This document shows positions 53,193 to 62,797 of a DNA stretch of 64,000 nt, piece by piece (position 1 is the stretch's first letter; each line of letters opens with the position of its first letter). The notes below the pieces were generated by a model. The model was not told the origin of the DNA. It ran no database searches and saw nothing but the letters and a program-made list of their open reading frames with translations. The translations under genes and the position numbers were made by a program. The DNA lies in the NCBI GenBank assembly GCA_030145245.1, contig JAQYWC010000072.1, positions 1-64,000 on the forward strand, written 5' to 3'. Source of the DNA: Desulfobacterium sp. GTDB taxonomy: Bacteria; Desulfobacterota; Desulfobacteria; Desulfobacterales; Desulfobacteraceae.

Positions 53193-54461
53193 TTAAGAAT
53201 CGCAAAAGGCGAGGCTTTTCGTAAAAACGATCTCACCTCTTTTGATCACGGTTTCAACCGTGTTTACCCCAATGTGGTAGGGAATGAACCGATAGGATGG
53301 AAATTCAAGGATCACAAGGTCACCCAGTTTTCCTTTGTCAATGCTACCGATGGTGTGGGCACGACCTATGGCAGCTGCGCCGTTTATGGTCAGGGCGGTC
53401 AAAGCCTCTTCAGGGGTGAGATCCATATACAGGCAGGCCAGGGCAAAAACAAGGGGGATGGATTCTGAAAAGCAGCTGCCCGGATTGAGATCCGTTGCAA
53501 GGGCCACGGCACACCCCTGATCAATCATATGACGTCCCCGGGCGAACTCTTCCTTGAGACCGAAGGCGGTTAACGGCAGAAGCGTTGCAACAACACCGGC
53601 TCTTGCCATATTGATGATTCCCCGGTCCGAAGCCTTCAGAAGATGATCCGCAGACACGGCACCCACCTTTGCAGCAAGTTCGCTTCCCCCCAGCTGCACC
53701 ATCTCATCTGCATGGATTTTCAATTTTAACCCAAGGGCTTTTGCCTTTAAGAACAGTCGTTGTGACTGGTCCACGGAAAAAACATTTTTTTCGCAGAACA
53801 CATCACAAAATTCAGCCAGTTTCCCCTCAACAATTTCAGGAAGCATCCGGATGATCAGATCGATAAATTCATCCGACCTTCCCTTGAATTCCGGCGGAAC
53901 GGCATGGGCACCAAGAAAGCTGGGGATAATATCAACAGGATGGATGCCGTCCAGGCGCTTCATCACCTCAAGCTGTTTGATTTCCGTGTCATGGTCGAGT
54001 CCATAACCGCTTTTGCCTTCGACCGTTGTCACGCCAAATGAAAGCATGGAATCAAGACGTTTCAGCCCCAGCCTGGCAAGTTCATCTTTTGAGGCTTTCC
54101 GGGTGGCCCTGACCGTGTTTGCAATACCGCCCCCACGGTTCATGATCTCCATATAGCTCTCCCCGCCAAGCCGCCATGCAAATTCATCCGCCCTGTATCC
54201 ACCAAACACAAAATGGGTATGGGAATCCACAAACCCCGGCAAAACCGCCTTGTTTGCCGCATCCATGACCGTAAATCCATGGGTATCAAAATCATCCAGG
54301 ATTTCATGGGAAAGTCCCACCTCTTTGACGATACCGTCCCGGATGATCACTGCGCCATTTTCAATGATGCCAAGGTCAGACATCTCCCTGCCCTGCTTTG
54401 CCTTAAACCCTTTGCAGGTGACCACCTGGGCAGCATTCTTTATGATGATGTTTCCACTCAT
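53193..54461 (-). CDS. hutI: Imidazolonepropionase
   Basis: A 422-residue amidohydrolase that opens 4-imidazolone-5-propionate to formiminoglutamate, the third step of histidine breakdown. The metal motif DSHTHFVFGG and further conserved His residues (KIHADEMVQLGG; SADHLL) are present. The start at 54461 (MSGNIIIKN) is set by AGGAG 7 bases upstream; ATG 54509 is in frame but inside hutU. It follows hutU by 22 bases. Confidence 0.95.
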   Translation of the reverse strand: MSGNIIIKNAAQVVTCKGFKAKQGREMSDLGIIENGAVIIRDGIVKEVGLSHEILDDFDTHGFTVMDAANKAVLPGFVDSHTHFVFGGYRADEFAWRLGGESYMEIMNRGGGIANTVRATRKASKDELARLGLKRLDSMLSFGVTTVEGKSGYGLDHDTEIKQLEVMKRLDGIHPVDIIPSFLGAHAVPPEFKGRSDEFIDLIIRMLPEIVEGKLAEFCDVFCEKNVFSVDQSQRLFLKAKALGLKLKIHADEMVQLGGSELAAKVGAVSADHLLKASDRGIINMARAGVVATLLPLTAFGLKEEFARGRHMIDQGCAVALATDLNPGSCFSESIPLVFALACLYMDLTPEEALTALTINGAAAIGRAHTIGSIDKGKLGDLVILEFPSYRFIPYHIGVNTVETVIKRGEIVFTKSLAFCDS

Positions 54462-54483
54462 TTTTTTTACTCCTGCAGAAAAT

Positions 54484-56517
54484 TTACTTTTTAACCTTCT
54501 CCTCCACAAGTTTTGCTATCCTGGCGCTATCCGTCAGGTAAGGAATAGTAATATGGGCCTCACCTTTACACATCCCGTTAAATTCAACGCATGTTTCCAT
54601 GGAGTGTTCGTTTCTCGCCCAGGACCTTCTTGCAACGCCTCCCATGACATCCCAGAGCATTGCTTTTTTTATTATCCCGTCCACCCTGGCGCTTCCATCA
54701 AGGACAAGGCCGAATCCGCCATTGACCGCCTTGCCGATACCTACGCCTCCGCCGTTATGGAGGGCCACAAGGCTCATGCCCCTTGCGCAGTTTCCGGCAA
54801 AACACTGGATCGCCATATCTGCCATTATATTACTTCCATCCTTTATATTCGCGGTTTCCCTTAAGGGCGAATCGGTCCCGCCGGTATCATGATGATCCCT
54901 GCCCAGCATCACAGGTCCTATCTCCCCCCTTCGCACCATGGCATTAAATTCAAGGGCGATCTTTATCCTCCCCATGGCATCCTGGTACAGGATCCTTGCC
55001 TGGGTACCCACAACCAGCTTGTTTTTCCCGGCATCCCTGATCCAGTTATAATTATCCCTGTCCTGGAACCTTCTTTCGGGATCGATACACGACATGGCTG
55101 CCCGGTCTGTCCTGGAAAGATCCCCGGATTGACCGGAGAGGCATACCCACCTGAAAGGCCCGTAACCATAGTCAAACATCAGGGGCCCCATGATATCTTC
55201 CACATAGGAAGGAAAGATGAAACCATCCAGGGGATTTTCTCCATTCCTGCAGATTTCCGTTACGCCGGCATCAAACACGGCCCCCATAAAGGCATTGCCA
55301 TAGTCAAAAAAGTAAACGCCCCTGTCAACCAGGGCCTTTATCAGCTGGTAATGGCGAACAAGGGACTTTTTCACAAGGCCCTTGAACTTTCCAGGATCAT
55401 TTTTGAGCATTTTTGTGCGCTCTTCAAAGGTCAGGCCCTGGGGACAGTACCCACCGGTCAAGGCCACATGGCAGGAGGTCTGGTCGGAAAGAAGATCGAT
55501 ATTGATATTGTTGTCAACCGCATATTCCAGGAGATCCACGATATTACCGTGAAATGCGATGGCAACCGCGCTTTTCTCCTCCACAGCCTTTTGCGCCGCC
55601 CCAAAGGTTTCTCCAGGGTCTTTGGTGATCATGCTGACCCAGCCCTGGTCATGCCGGGTCCTGATCCGGGAGAAGTCAACTTCAGCGATGATTCCCACGC
55701 CGTTTGCAATTTCAATGGCCTTGCCCTGGGCACCGCTCATTCCCCCTAACCCTGAGGTTACAAACAGCTTCCCTGCAAGATCTCCATCTTCCGCAACCCC
55801 CAATTCCTTACGGGCCGCATTCAGAAGCGTTCCGTATGTGCCATGGACAATGCCCTGGGGACCGATATACATCCACCCGCCGGCCGTCATCTGTCCATAA
55901 TTGGCCACCCCGAGGGAAACGGCCCGCTCCCAGTTTTTCTCATCATCAAAGCATCCGATCATCATTGCATTGGTGATGATCACCCTGGGAGCGTCAGGAG
56001 AAGATTTAAACAGGCCCAGGGGGTGCCCGGATTCCATCACAAGGGTTTGATCGTAGGTGAGATTTTCCAGGTATCTTTTTACCAGGCGATACTGCATCCA
56101 GTTCTGGCAGACCTGACCGGTCTCACCGTAGGTCACAAGTTCGTAAGGGTAGAGGGCGATCTCAAAATCCAGGTTATTGTCGATCATCACCTGAAACGCC
56201 CTGCCCTCAATGCATCTTCCCTTATATCGGTCAATGGGTTTACCGTAAAGCCGTCCCCCGGGCCTGAACCTGTAACCGTAAATCCGGCCCCGGGTCAAAA
56301 GCTCATCCAAAAACTCCGGCGCCAGCTGACCATGCCATTTTCCAGGCACATATCGCAGGGCATTTTTAAGGGCCAGTTCGATCTCCATCCGGGTCAGATG
56401 AAGTGGTCTGTTGGGAGCCCGCCTTATCCCTTCAACAAAACCGGGCATTTCAGGAAGCCCGGTAAATATTTCGTCCATTTTGATTGTCATTGATTCTGAG
56501 ATATCGCGATTTTCCAT
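54484..56517 (-). CDS. hutU: Urocanate hydratase, long form
   Basis: A 677-residue urocanase converting urocanate to imidazolonepropionate with tightly bound NAD. This is the longer type (about 670-690 residues) known from eukaryotes and some anaerobes, rather than the roughly 555-residue form of Pseudomonas and Bacillus. It keeps the GGMSGAQGKA Gly-rich motif and the Cys region SDQTSCHVALTGGYCPQG. ATG 56517 (MENRDIS) is preferred since GGGGGAG lies 9 bases upstream; ATG 56526 would touch it. hutH and later hut genes are absent here. Confidence 0.94.
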   Translation of the reverse strand: MENRDISESMTIKMDEIFTGLPEMPGFVEGIRRAPNRPLHLTRMEIELALKNALRYVPGKWHGQLAPEFLDELLTRGRIYGYRFRPGGRLYGKPIDRYKGRCIEGRAFQVMIDNNLDFEIALYPYELVTYGETGQVCQNWMQYRLVKRYLENLTYDQTLVMESGHPLGLFKSSPDAPRVIITNAMMIGCFDDEKNWERAVSLGVANYGQMTAGGWMYIGPQGIVHGTYGTLLNAARKELGVAEDGDLAGKLFVTSGLGGMSGAQGKAIEIANGVGIIAEVDFSRIRTRHDQGWVSMITKDPGETFGAAQKAVEEKSAVAIAFHGNIVDLLEYAVDNNINIDLLSDQTSCHVALTGGYCPQGLTFEERTKMLKNDPGKFKGLVKKSLVRHYQLIKALVDRGVYFFDYGNAFMGAVFDAGVTEICRNGENPLDGFIFPSYVEDIMGPLMFDYGYGPFRWVCLSGQSGDLSRTDRAAMSCIDPERRFQDRDNYNWIRDAGKNKLVVGTQARILYQDAMGRIKIALEFNAMVRRGEIGPVMLGRDHHDTGGTDSPLRETANIKDGSNIMADMAIQCFAGNCARGMSLVALHNGGGVGIGKAVNGGFGLVLDGSARVDGIIKKAMLWDVMGGVARRSWARNEHSMETCVEFNGMCKGEAHITIPYLTDSARIAKLVEEKVKK

Positions 56518-56564
56518 GACTTTCATCTCCCCCTTTTTGTATTTCTGAATAAAAAGGCGAACAG

Positions 56565-56580
56565 AGCGTTATGGGTGCCA
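56565..56580 (-). promoter_or_regulatory. Possible sigma-54 promoter of hutU-hutI
   Basis: On the minus strand TGGCACCCATAACGCT: perfect -24 TGGCAC and the essential GC at -12 with correct 10-base spacing, but the -12 box is ACGC rather than TTGC. It lies about 48 bases before hutU. A short inverted repeat GTTCA/TGAAC (56587-56602) is just upstream. Confidence 0.35.
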
Positions 56581-56689
56581 TCTTTTGTTCACAGGCATGA
56601 ACCCATACGACCAGCACTTATGGTTAAGTTATATAAGCAGAATGAAGAGTGCAACTAAAAAGGATATCGCTTATTTTAAGGAGGGCAAA

Positions 56690-56712
56690 ATGCCGGCCGA
56701 ATCGGCCGGCAT
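56690..56712 (-). terminator. Second terminator of the Do-type protease gene
   Basis: TGCCGGCC / GGCCGGCA stem with a GAATC loop; on the minus strand it is followed by TTTT. About 50 bases beyond the first terminator. Confidence 0.55.
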
Positions 56713-56733
56713 TCCGGAGCAGGACATCATGTC

Positions 56734-56757
56734 AAAAGGGCGAGGAGGAGCGCCCTT
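56734..56757 (-). terminator. First terminator of the Do-type protease gene
   Basis: AAGGGCG (56736-56742) / CGCCCTT (56751-56757) with an 8-base loop, ending on the minus strand in TTTT, 4 bases after the stop codon at 56762. Confidence 0.55.
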
Positions 56758-56761
56758 AAGA

Positions 56762-58195
56762 TTATTTGGTGAACTGCACGACAATGAAGTTGGTGTTGCC
56801 CCGTCTGAAAAGGAGCTGAACCGTCTGCCCCTTTTTGATCTTCGACAACACATCCGAGTACTGCTCAACCGTGGCAACCCGTACGTGGTTCACCTCTTTT
56901 AAGAGATCGCCGCGCTTGATTCCGGTGGCAACAGCCTTGCCGTCGGGTTTCAGGTCCGCGACCACAAGACCGCGGACATCCTTGGCGTAACCGAAATCAT
57001 TGGCATTGGAAGGATCGAGCTCCTGAAGCCCCAGCCCGAACTGATCAAACCCTGTGTCGGAAAGCACCACTCCGGCCTCGGATTCGCTGCGCTTTGCAAG
57101 GACAACGGACACGGTCTTCTCCTTGCCCTCCCGTATCAGGGTGACCGGGACCTTCTTTCCAACACCAAGGCCTGCGATGGCAGCCGAGAGATCCCTGCTG
57201 GATTTCACCCGCTCACCCTTGACATGGGTCACGATATCACCCGGAACAATGCCGGCCTTGTCTGCCGGATCGTTCTTGTACACCTTGGCCACAAGCACAC
57301 CGGACTTCTCCTCAAGGTTGTAATACTCGGCAAGCTCGGGGGTGACATCCTGGATGGCGACGCCCATCCATCCCCGGGTGACCTCGCCGGAATCCCGGAG
57401 CTGATCGATGATGCCCCTGGCAAGCTTTGAAGGAATGGCAAAGCCTATCCCCTGGCCCGATGCGACAATGGCGGTATTTATCCCCACCACCTCACCCTTA
57501 AGGTTCAACAAAGGTCCACCGCTGTTACCGGGGTTGATGGATGCATCTGTCTGGATAAAATCGTCATAGGGCCCGGATCCGATGATCCGGCCCTTTGCAC
57601 TGACGATTCCTGCAGTAACTGTCTGCTCAAGACCAAAGGGGCTTCCGATGGCAACCACCCAGGACCCCACCTCCAGGGATTCGGAATCACCCAGTTCAAG
57701 GTGTTCAAGGTCGTCCGCATCCACCTTGATCAGAGCAAGATCGGTCTTTGGGTCAGATCCCACAATGGTGGCATCATACTCTTTATCATTATAGAGCTTC
57801 ACCCGGATCTCGTCGGCCCCGGCCACCACATGATTATTGGTTACGATATAGCCGTCACCGCTGATGATGAATCCCGACCCAAGGCTCTGCTGCTTGTAAT
57901 CCTTCTGGGGCTGCTGGCGCATGAAGGGCTCAAAAAAATCCCGGAAGGGATCCCTGCCGCCGCCAAAGGGCTGGCCAAAGAAATGTTTGTACACCCTGCC
58001 CCCACCCTTGGTCACCTTTACGGTCCTGATGTTTACCACGGCAGGCTTTGCCTGCCTGGCAAGCTCGCTGAAGCTTGCCGGCACCATGGCCACGGATTTC
58101 CCCCAGGATGCACCCGCTGGTATGGACACCGAAATAGCCAGCACCAGGCAGGCAACCGACATACAAAAGTGTCTTAAATTTCTTTTTAAATTCAT
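56762..58195 (-). CDS. degP: Do-family (DegP/DegQ) periplasmic serine protease
   Basis: A 477-residue protein: signal peptide (about 1-30), trypsin-like domain with the triad H122, D152 and S225 (TNNHVV, TDLALI, GNSGGPLL), and two PDZ domains (about 285-375 and 390-475). The family removes or refolds misfolded periplasmic proteins. The start at 58195 (MNLKRNLRHF) is set by GAGGAG upstream; ATG 58231 is in frame but lacks a site. Placed downstream of a two-component system with a 112-base gap holding an inverted repeat (AACGC/GCGTT, 58253-58267), so it may be a target of that system. Confidence 0.95.
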   Translation of the reverse strand: MNLKRNLRHFCMSVACLVLAISVSIPAGASWGKSVAMVPASFSELARQAKPAVVNIRTVKVTKGGGRVYKHFFGQPFGGGRDPFRDFFEPFMRQQPQKDYKQQSLGSGFIISGDGYIVTNNHVVAGADEIRVKLYNDKEYDATIVGSDPKTDLALIKVDADDLEHLELGDSESLEVGSWVVAIGSPFGLEQTVTAGIVSAKGRIIGSGPYDDFIQTDASINPGNSGGPLLNLKGEVVGINTAIVASGQGIGFAIPSKLARGIIDQLRDSGEVTRGWMGVAIQDVTPELAEYYNLEEKSGVLVAKVYKNDPADKAGIVPGDIVTHVKGERVKSSRDLSAAIAGLGVGKKVPVTLIREGKEKTVSVVLAKRSESEAGVVLSDTGFDQFGLGLQELDPSNANDFGYAKDVRGLVVADLKPDGKAVATGIKRGDLLKEVNHVRVATVEQYSDVLSKIKKGQTVQLLFRRGNTNFIVVQFTK

Positions 58196-58307
58196 TGTCA
58201 AACTCCTCTCCCGGATTTGCCGGAATTTCAAATAAAAGTCATTGTGGTTTCAAACGCCCAAAGCGTTGATCCCATTTACACATTACTATAATACAGAAAG
58301 ATAACGA

Positions 58308-59717
58308 TTAAATGACCCGGACATTACCTTTTGGTAATGTAATGGAAAAACAGGAGCCCCCGTCCAAAACGCTGGTGACGGTCACATCCCCGCCGTGGCC
58401 CCTGGCAATGGCACGGGCAAGGCAGAGGCCTAACCCGGCGCCGGCCTCGCTCCGGGACGGATCGACCCGGTAAAAGCGCTCAAATATGCGCTCATAGTCG
58501 GCCTCCCTGATCCCCTCACCCGTGTCATGGACCCGGATCTCCACCCAGTCGGAAGGACCGGCGTCAACTTCAATCCACACCCGGCCCCGGGCCGGGGTGT
58601 ATTTCAGGGCGTTGTCAATAAGGTTGGTCAAACAGCGCTGGACCATGGCGATATCCGCCATCACCCCGGCCCTGGCGGCGGTGGTGCATTCAAGCTGCAC
58701 CCCCCTGTCCTCGGCAACCGGGCCAAACAGGTCACAGGCTTCAATCACAAGGGTTGAGAGATCCACCGGCTCAAACCGGAATCCCCCCTCCCCGGCATCG
58801 GCCCTGGAGATCACCAGCATGGTGTTGATCATGTCAAGCAGCCGGTCTGACTCCTCAATGGTCGATGAAGCCATGGATTCAAAGGCCTGCTTGTCACCCC
58901 CCTGGACCAGGGTGATCTCAGCGAGCCCCCGGATTCGGGTGATGGGACTCTTGAGATCATGGGCAATGTTGTCGCTCATCTCCCGGATATTGGCCACAAG
59001 CCCTGCGATCCTGTCCAGCATCTTGTTAAAGGTCTTGGCAAGGTAATCCAGCTCGTCCTGGTTGCCGGTCTCAGGCACCCTGGCATCCAGGTTGGATCCG
59101 GAGATCCGGGAGGCTGTTTCAGTGACGGCCCCCACCCCGGACAGGGCCTTTTTGGACAAAAACCACCCGCACAGGGCAGACAGCAGCACCACAACAGCCA
59201 TGGCAACAATAAACACCCGCTTGAACGCGACAAAGAAATGGGAGTAGGTCTCCATGGAGAGTCCGGTCTGGAGAATCACCCCGGCACCGGAGCGATGATA
59301 GAGCACCCTCACCTGCTGGGAACCGGGACTGAGGGTGACGGTCTCAAACACGTTTTTCGTCCCTGAGATCAAGTCATTGACCGCCGCCTCCCCCACGCTG
59401 ATGTTCTTCCAGTAGGCCATGTGAGAAGTGGCAAACACCTGGCCATTGGGGTAGAGGAGCCGGAAAAAGCTCTTCTTCTCCCCTGCCGCCCGGGCCTCGA
59501 GCACGGCAAGATTCTTAACCCCTGCAACCCCCTTTACCGAGAGCACGGCGGAAAAACCGTTGGCCTTGTCAAGGAGATCCTGATCGATCCGGTTTAATAT
59601 GGTATGGGAAACAAGAAAATAGAAGAAAACAAAGGCGACACAGGAGGAGACAGTGAATATCCCGGCATACCAGAGGGTAAGCCTGAAGGCCAGGGTCCTG
59701 AAGAGATCAGGCATCAT
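58308..59717 (-). CDS. Sensor histidine kinase
   Basis: A 469-residue membrane kinase: two transmembrane helices (about residues 12-36 and 165-187) around a periplasmic sensor loop of about 125 residues, then HAMP, HisKA with H253 (NIAHDLKSPITRIRG) and HATPase_c. The layout is that of the heavy-metal/envelope-stress group (CusS-like). It overlaps the response regulator gene by 11 bases. A perfect hairpin (ACATTACC-TTTT-GGTAATGT, 58321-58340) lies in its last codons. Confidence 0.93.
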   Translation of the reverse strand: MMPDLFRTLAFRLTLWYAGIFTVSSCVAFVFFYFLVSHTILNRIDQDLLDKANGFSAVLSVKGVAGVKNLAVLEARAAGEKKSFFRLLYPNGQVFATSHMAYWKNISVGEAAVNDLISGTKNVFETVTLSPGSQQVRVLYHRSGAGVILQTGLSMETYSHFFVAFKRVFIVAMAVVVLLSALCGWFLSKKALSGVGAVTETASRISGSNLDARVPETGNQDELDYLAKTFNKMLDRIAGLVANIREMSDNIAHDLKSPITRIRGLAEITLVQGGDKQAFESMASSTIEESDRLLDMINTMLVISRADAGEGGFRFEPVDLSTLVIEACDLFGPVAEDRGVQLECTTAARAGVMADIAMVQRCLTNLIDNALKYTPARGRVWIEVDAGPSDWVEIRVHDTGEGIREADYERIFERFYRVDPSRSEAGAGLGLCLARAIARGHGGDVTVTSVLDGGSCFSITLPKGNVRVI

Positions 59718-60390
59718 CGGCCTGCCTCAGGACATACCCCGCCCCCCGGACCGTATGGATGAGCCTTGCCCCAAACCCCTTGTCCACCTTGTCCCGCAGC
59801 CTGCACACCCTGGCCTCCACCACATTGGTCATGGGATCAAAATTGTAGCTCCAGACATGCTCCATGATCATGGTCTTTGACACGACCCGCTCCTGGTTTC
59901 TCATGAGGTATTCGAGCAGGGAAAACTCCAGGGGCTGGAGTTCCACAACCTTGCCCCCCCGTTTCACCTCCCGTTTCATAAGATCCATGGCAAGATCACC
60001 GCAGCTGAGGACCGTGGGATCGGTGACGCCGCCAGCCCGACGCATCAGGGCCTGAATCCGGGCCAGGAGCTCGGAAAAGGCAAAGGGTTTGGTCAGATAG
60101 TCGTCGGCCCCGGCCTCAAGCCCCTTGACCCGGTCGTCCACCCGGTCCTTGGCGCTCAAAACAATAACCGGGGTGTTGACCTTTTCCGCCCTGAGCCGTT
60201 TTATCATGGAAAGACCGTCAAGCCCGGGCAGCATGATATCCACCACCATCAGATCGTTCTCTTCAAACAAAGCCATGTGGAGCCCGTCACTGCCGTTGGT
60301 GGCATGATCCACTACAAATCCGGCAGCCGTTAGCCCCTTGACCACAAAATCGGCAATCTTGACATCATCCTCAACCAGCAAGATTCTCAT
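59707..60390 (-). CDS. OmpR-family response regulator
   Basis: A 227-residue regulator: receiver domain with D51 (MVVDIMLPGLDG) and K101, and a C-terminal winged-helix DNA-binding domain (about 130-225; ending RLIHTVRGAGYVLR). Partner of the overlapping histidine kinase gene. Position and family suggest control of envelope functions such as the Do-type protease downstream. Confidence 0.95.
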   Translation of the reverse strand: MRILLVEDDVKIADFVVKGLTAAGFVVDHATNGSDGLHMALFEENDLMVVDIMLPGLDGLSMIKRLRAEKVNTPVIVLSAKDRVDDRVKGLEAGADDYLTKPFAFSELLARIQALMRRAGGVTDPTVLSCGDLAMDLMKREVKRGGKVVELQPLEFSLLEYLMRNQERVVSKTMIMEHVWSYNFDPMTNVVEARVCRLRDKVDKGFGARLIHTVRGAGYVLRQADDA

Positions 60391-60420
60391 ATTTCAACAC
60401 CTGTCCCCCATCTAATTTTG

Positions 60421-60426
60421 ATTATA
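60421..60426 (-). promoter_or_regulatory. Possible -10 element of the two-component operon
   Basis: Perfect TATAAT on the minus strand 31 bases before the regulator start; no good -35 at the right distance, so it may depend on an activator. Confidence 0.35.
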
Positions 60427-60508
60427 AATCCGCTCTGTCTCTGCAACCCATCATATTAATCATAGGAGAGGGACAAAATAAAGGGAAAACACGGGCAAAC
60501 CAACCCCA

Positions 60509-60537
60509 TTGCTTTACCTGGAAAAAAACGGTATAGT
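60509..60537 (+). promoter_or_regulatory. Predicted sigma-70 promoter of the 60627-62652 unit
   Basis: TTGCTT (60509-60514), 17-base spacer, TATAGT (60532-60537), about 90 bases before the small membrane gene. Confidence 0.55.
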
Positions 60538-60626
60538 ACAGCTCGTAAAAACAGCCCGTGACGACATTTTTTTTCAAGAAATTGAAGGGTCTCGCCATGG
60601 AATTCAACCTTTAAGGAATGTTTTTA

Positions 60627-60848
60627 ATGAAATATTACTGGTGGCCGCTCCAGGCAGGACTCGTTCTTGTGTCCCTCTTTTTCCTGACCTTTGGCGTCGA
60701 TCTCCTGCTCGGAGCATACTCCCTGAAAGATCCATTCTACTTTATCATGACCTTTTTTGCCGCATGCCTGATCATTCTCATCAGCCTGACCCTGCTGGTG
60801 GGATTCATTATCAGGATGGCAGGGGTTTACAAGAGACTAAAAAAATAA
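60627..60848 (+). CDS. Small two-helix membrane protein
   Basis: A 73-residue protein with two transmembrane helices (about residues 8-29 and 39-62) and a basic C-terminal tail. ATG 60627 is chosen since AAGGA is 9 bases upstream; ATG 60618 would overlap it. It ends 4 bases before the ABC-F gene, so the two are co-transcribed. Not recognised. Confidence 0.65.
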   Translation: MKYYWWPLQAGLVLVSLFFLTFGVDLLLGAYSLKDPFYFIMTFFAACLIILISLTLLVGFIIRMAGVYKRLKK

Positions 60849-60852
60849 TCCT

Positions 60853-62652
60853 ATGACACTCGTTTTCAGCTATCGATCCATTTTTAAATCCTATGGCGAC
60901 ACCCCGGTGTTCGATGATCTCACCATCAACTTCAAGGATGACGAACGCCTCGGCCTCATCGGCAGCAACGGCTCCGGCAAATCAACCCTTCTTAAACTCG
61001 TTGCGGAAGAAGACACCCCGGAACAGGGAGAACGCTATCTCAAGAAGAACACCCGGCTTGTCTACCTGCCCCAGAAGGACCGGCTCGATCCGGACAAGAC
61101 CATCCAGGAGACCCTGTTTGACGGACTTGCCCAGGAGAACCTGGAGGACCAGGAACAGTACAGACGTGTCAAGAAGATGATTGGCCTGGGAGGCTTTGCA
61201 GACCCCACCCAATGCTGCGGCACCCTGTCGGGCGGATGGCGGAAACGCCTTGCCATCACCCGGGCCTTAAGCCTTGCCCCTGACATCCTGATGCTGGATG
61301 AGCCCACAAACCACCTTGACATCAGCGGCATCCTGTGGCTTGAGTCTATACTCAAAAATCCCAACTTCGCCTTTGTGGTCGTAAGCCATGACCGCTGCTT
61401 TCTCGAGGCTGTCTGCAAAACCGTCACAGAGCTTGGCCGGTGCTATCCCGAAGGATTCCTGAAGATCAACGGCGGATACACCACCTTTATAAAGGAACAG
61501 GTCCGGGTCCTCGAAACCCAGATGAAGCAGGAGGAGGTCCTTTCCAACAAGATGCGGCGGGAGACCGAGTGGCTGAGACAGGGAGCCAAGGCACGATCGA
61601 CCAAGGCAAAATACCGCATTGACCAGGCCGACAAACTGGATTCCAAACTCTCCGACATCAAGATGAGAAACCGGCAAACCAACCGGGTCCAGATCGACTT
61701 CAACTCAACCAACCGAAAAACAAAAAAACTGCTCACCTGTGAGAAGATCGGAAAATCCCTAGGGGAAAAGCAGCTTTTTTCCAATATCGACCTGGAGCTT
61801 CTTCCCGGCACCCGCCTGGGACTTGTGGGCGACAACGGCTGCGGCAAAACCACCTTCATGAACATCATCGAGGGAACCCTCGAACCGGACCAGGGAACTG
61901 TCAAGCGGGCGGAAAAACTCAGGGTGGCCGTGTTTGACCAGAACAGATCCAGGCTTGACCCGGACATAACCCTGAAAGAGGCACTGAGCCCTGCCGGAGA
62001 CGCTGTGGTATACAATGGGCAAAGCGTCCATGTGGCTTCCTGGGCAAAACGCTTCCTCTTTTCCCCAAAGCAGCTCACCCTGCCGGTACGGCGACTTTCC
62101 GGAGGGGAAAAGGCACGGATACTCATTGCCAATATCATGCTCCAGCCGGCAGACCTTCTTCTCCTTGATGAGCCGACCAACGATCTTGACATCCCCTCCC
62201 TGGAGATTCTGGAGCAAAGCCTCCAGGAGTTTCCCGGGGCCATTGTCCTGGTATCCCACGACCGGTTTCTACTAAACCGGGTCGCCACCCGCATCCTCCA
62301 TTTTGACGGTAACGGAGGCACCGGACTCTATGCGGATACCACCCAATGCCTGAGCCAGGCAGCGCCGGTCAAAAAGGCTAAAAAAGCGGGCAAGGCAAAA
62401 CCTGTCAAGAATCAGAAAAAGCCCATCAAGTTCTCCTACAAGGACAAATTTGAACTCGAACAGATAGAATCCAAAATCCTTGAGGCCGAAACAGAGGTCA
62501 GCGAACAGGAACTGGCCATGGAGGATCAATTGGTCATGTCAGACCCGGAAAAGCTGAGGGATGTCTGCTCCAGGCTTCAACAGTCCCAGGAAGCGGTTGA
62601 ACAGCTCTATGCCCGCTGGGAGGAACTCGAAGCGCTGAAAGACCTATCCTGA
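60853..62652 (+). CDS. uup: ABC-F family ATPase (Uup-like)
   Basis: A 599-residue soluble protein with two ABC domains and no membrane part: Walker A GSNGSGKST and GDNGCGKTT, signatures LSGGWRKR and LSGGEKAR, and the charged inter-domain linker. The C-terminal coiled coil (about residues 530-599; ELEQIESKILEAETEV) is the Uup mark. ABC-F proteins act on the ribosome in translation or subunit assembly. No strong ribosome-binding site; translation may be coupled to the small gene upstream. Confidence 0.93.
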   Translation: MTLVFSYRSIFKSYGDTPVFDDLTINFKDDERLGLIGSNGSGKSTLLKLVAEEDTPEQGERYLKKNTRLVYLPQKDRLDPDKTIQETLFDGLAQENLEDQEQYRRVKKMIGLGGFADPTQCCGTLSGGWRKRLAITRALSLAPDILMLDEPTNHLDISGILWLESILKNPNFAFVVVSHDRCFLEAVCKTVTELGRCYPEGFLKINGGYTTFIKEQVRVLETQMKQEEVLSNKMRRETEWLRQGAKARSTKAKYRIDQADKLDSKLSDIKMRNRQTNRVQIDFNSTNRKTKKLLTCEKIGKSLGEKQLFSNIDLELLPGTRLGLVGDNGCGKTTFMNIIEGTLEPDQGTVKRAEKLRVAVFDQNRSRLDPDITLKEALSPAGDAVVYNGQSVHVASWAKRFLFSPKQLTLPVRRLSGGEKARILIANIMLQPADLLLLDEPTNDLDIPSLEILEQSLQEFPGAIVLVSHDRFLLNRVATRILHFDGNGGTGLYADTTQCLSQAAPVKKAKKAGKAKPVKNQKKPIKFSYKDKFELEQIESKILEAETEVSEQELAMEDQLVMSDPEKLRDVCSRLQQSQEAVEQLYARWEELEALKDLS

Positions 62653-62723
62653 GTCCTGTTGAGAACAAAAAAAACGAACAGAGTAGAATAGACCCTGGGC
62701 AATGTTGCCCCGGGAAATTGACC

Positions 62724-62752
62724 TTGACCGTTACCAAGATCAATGATATACA
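62724..62752 (+). promoter_or_regulatory. Promoter of the rpsF-rpsR operon
   Basis: TTGACC (62724-62729), 17-base spacer, TATACA (62747-62752). The predicted start is near 62759, giving a leader of about 116 bases. Confidence 0.65.
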
Positions 62753-62797
62753 GTTCATCTTTTATGCAAAACATCTACAATCAGTGCAGATGTCATG

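Noticed and set aside
52814..53224. 136-codon frame in the hutI-sucC gap
   Set aside because: No ribosome-binding site, overlaps the end of hutI, basic low-complexity product without recognisable pattern.
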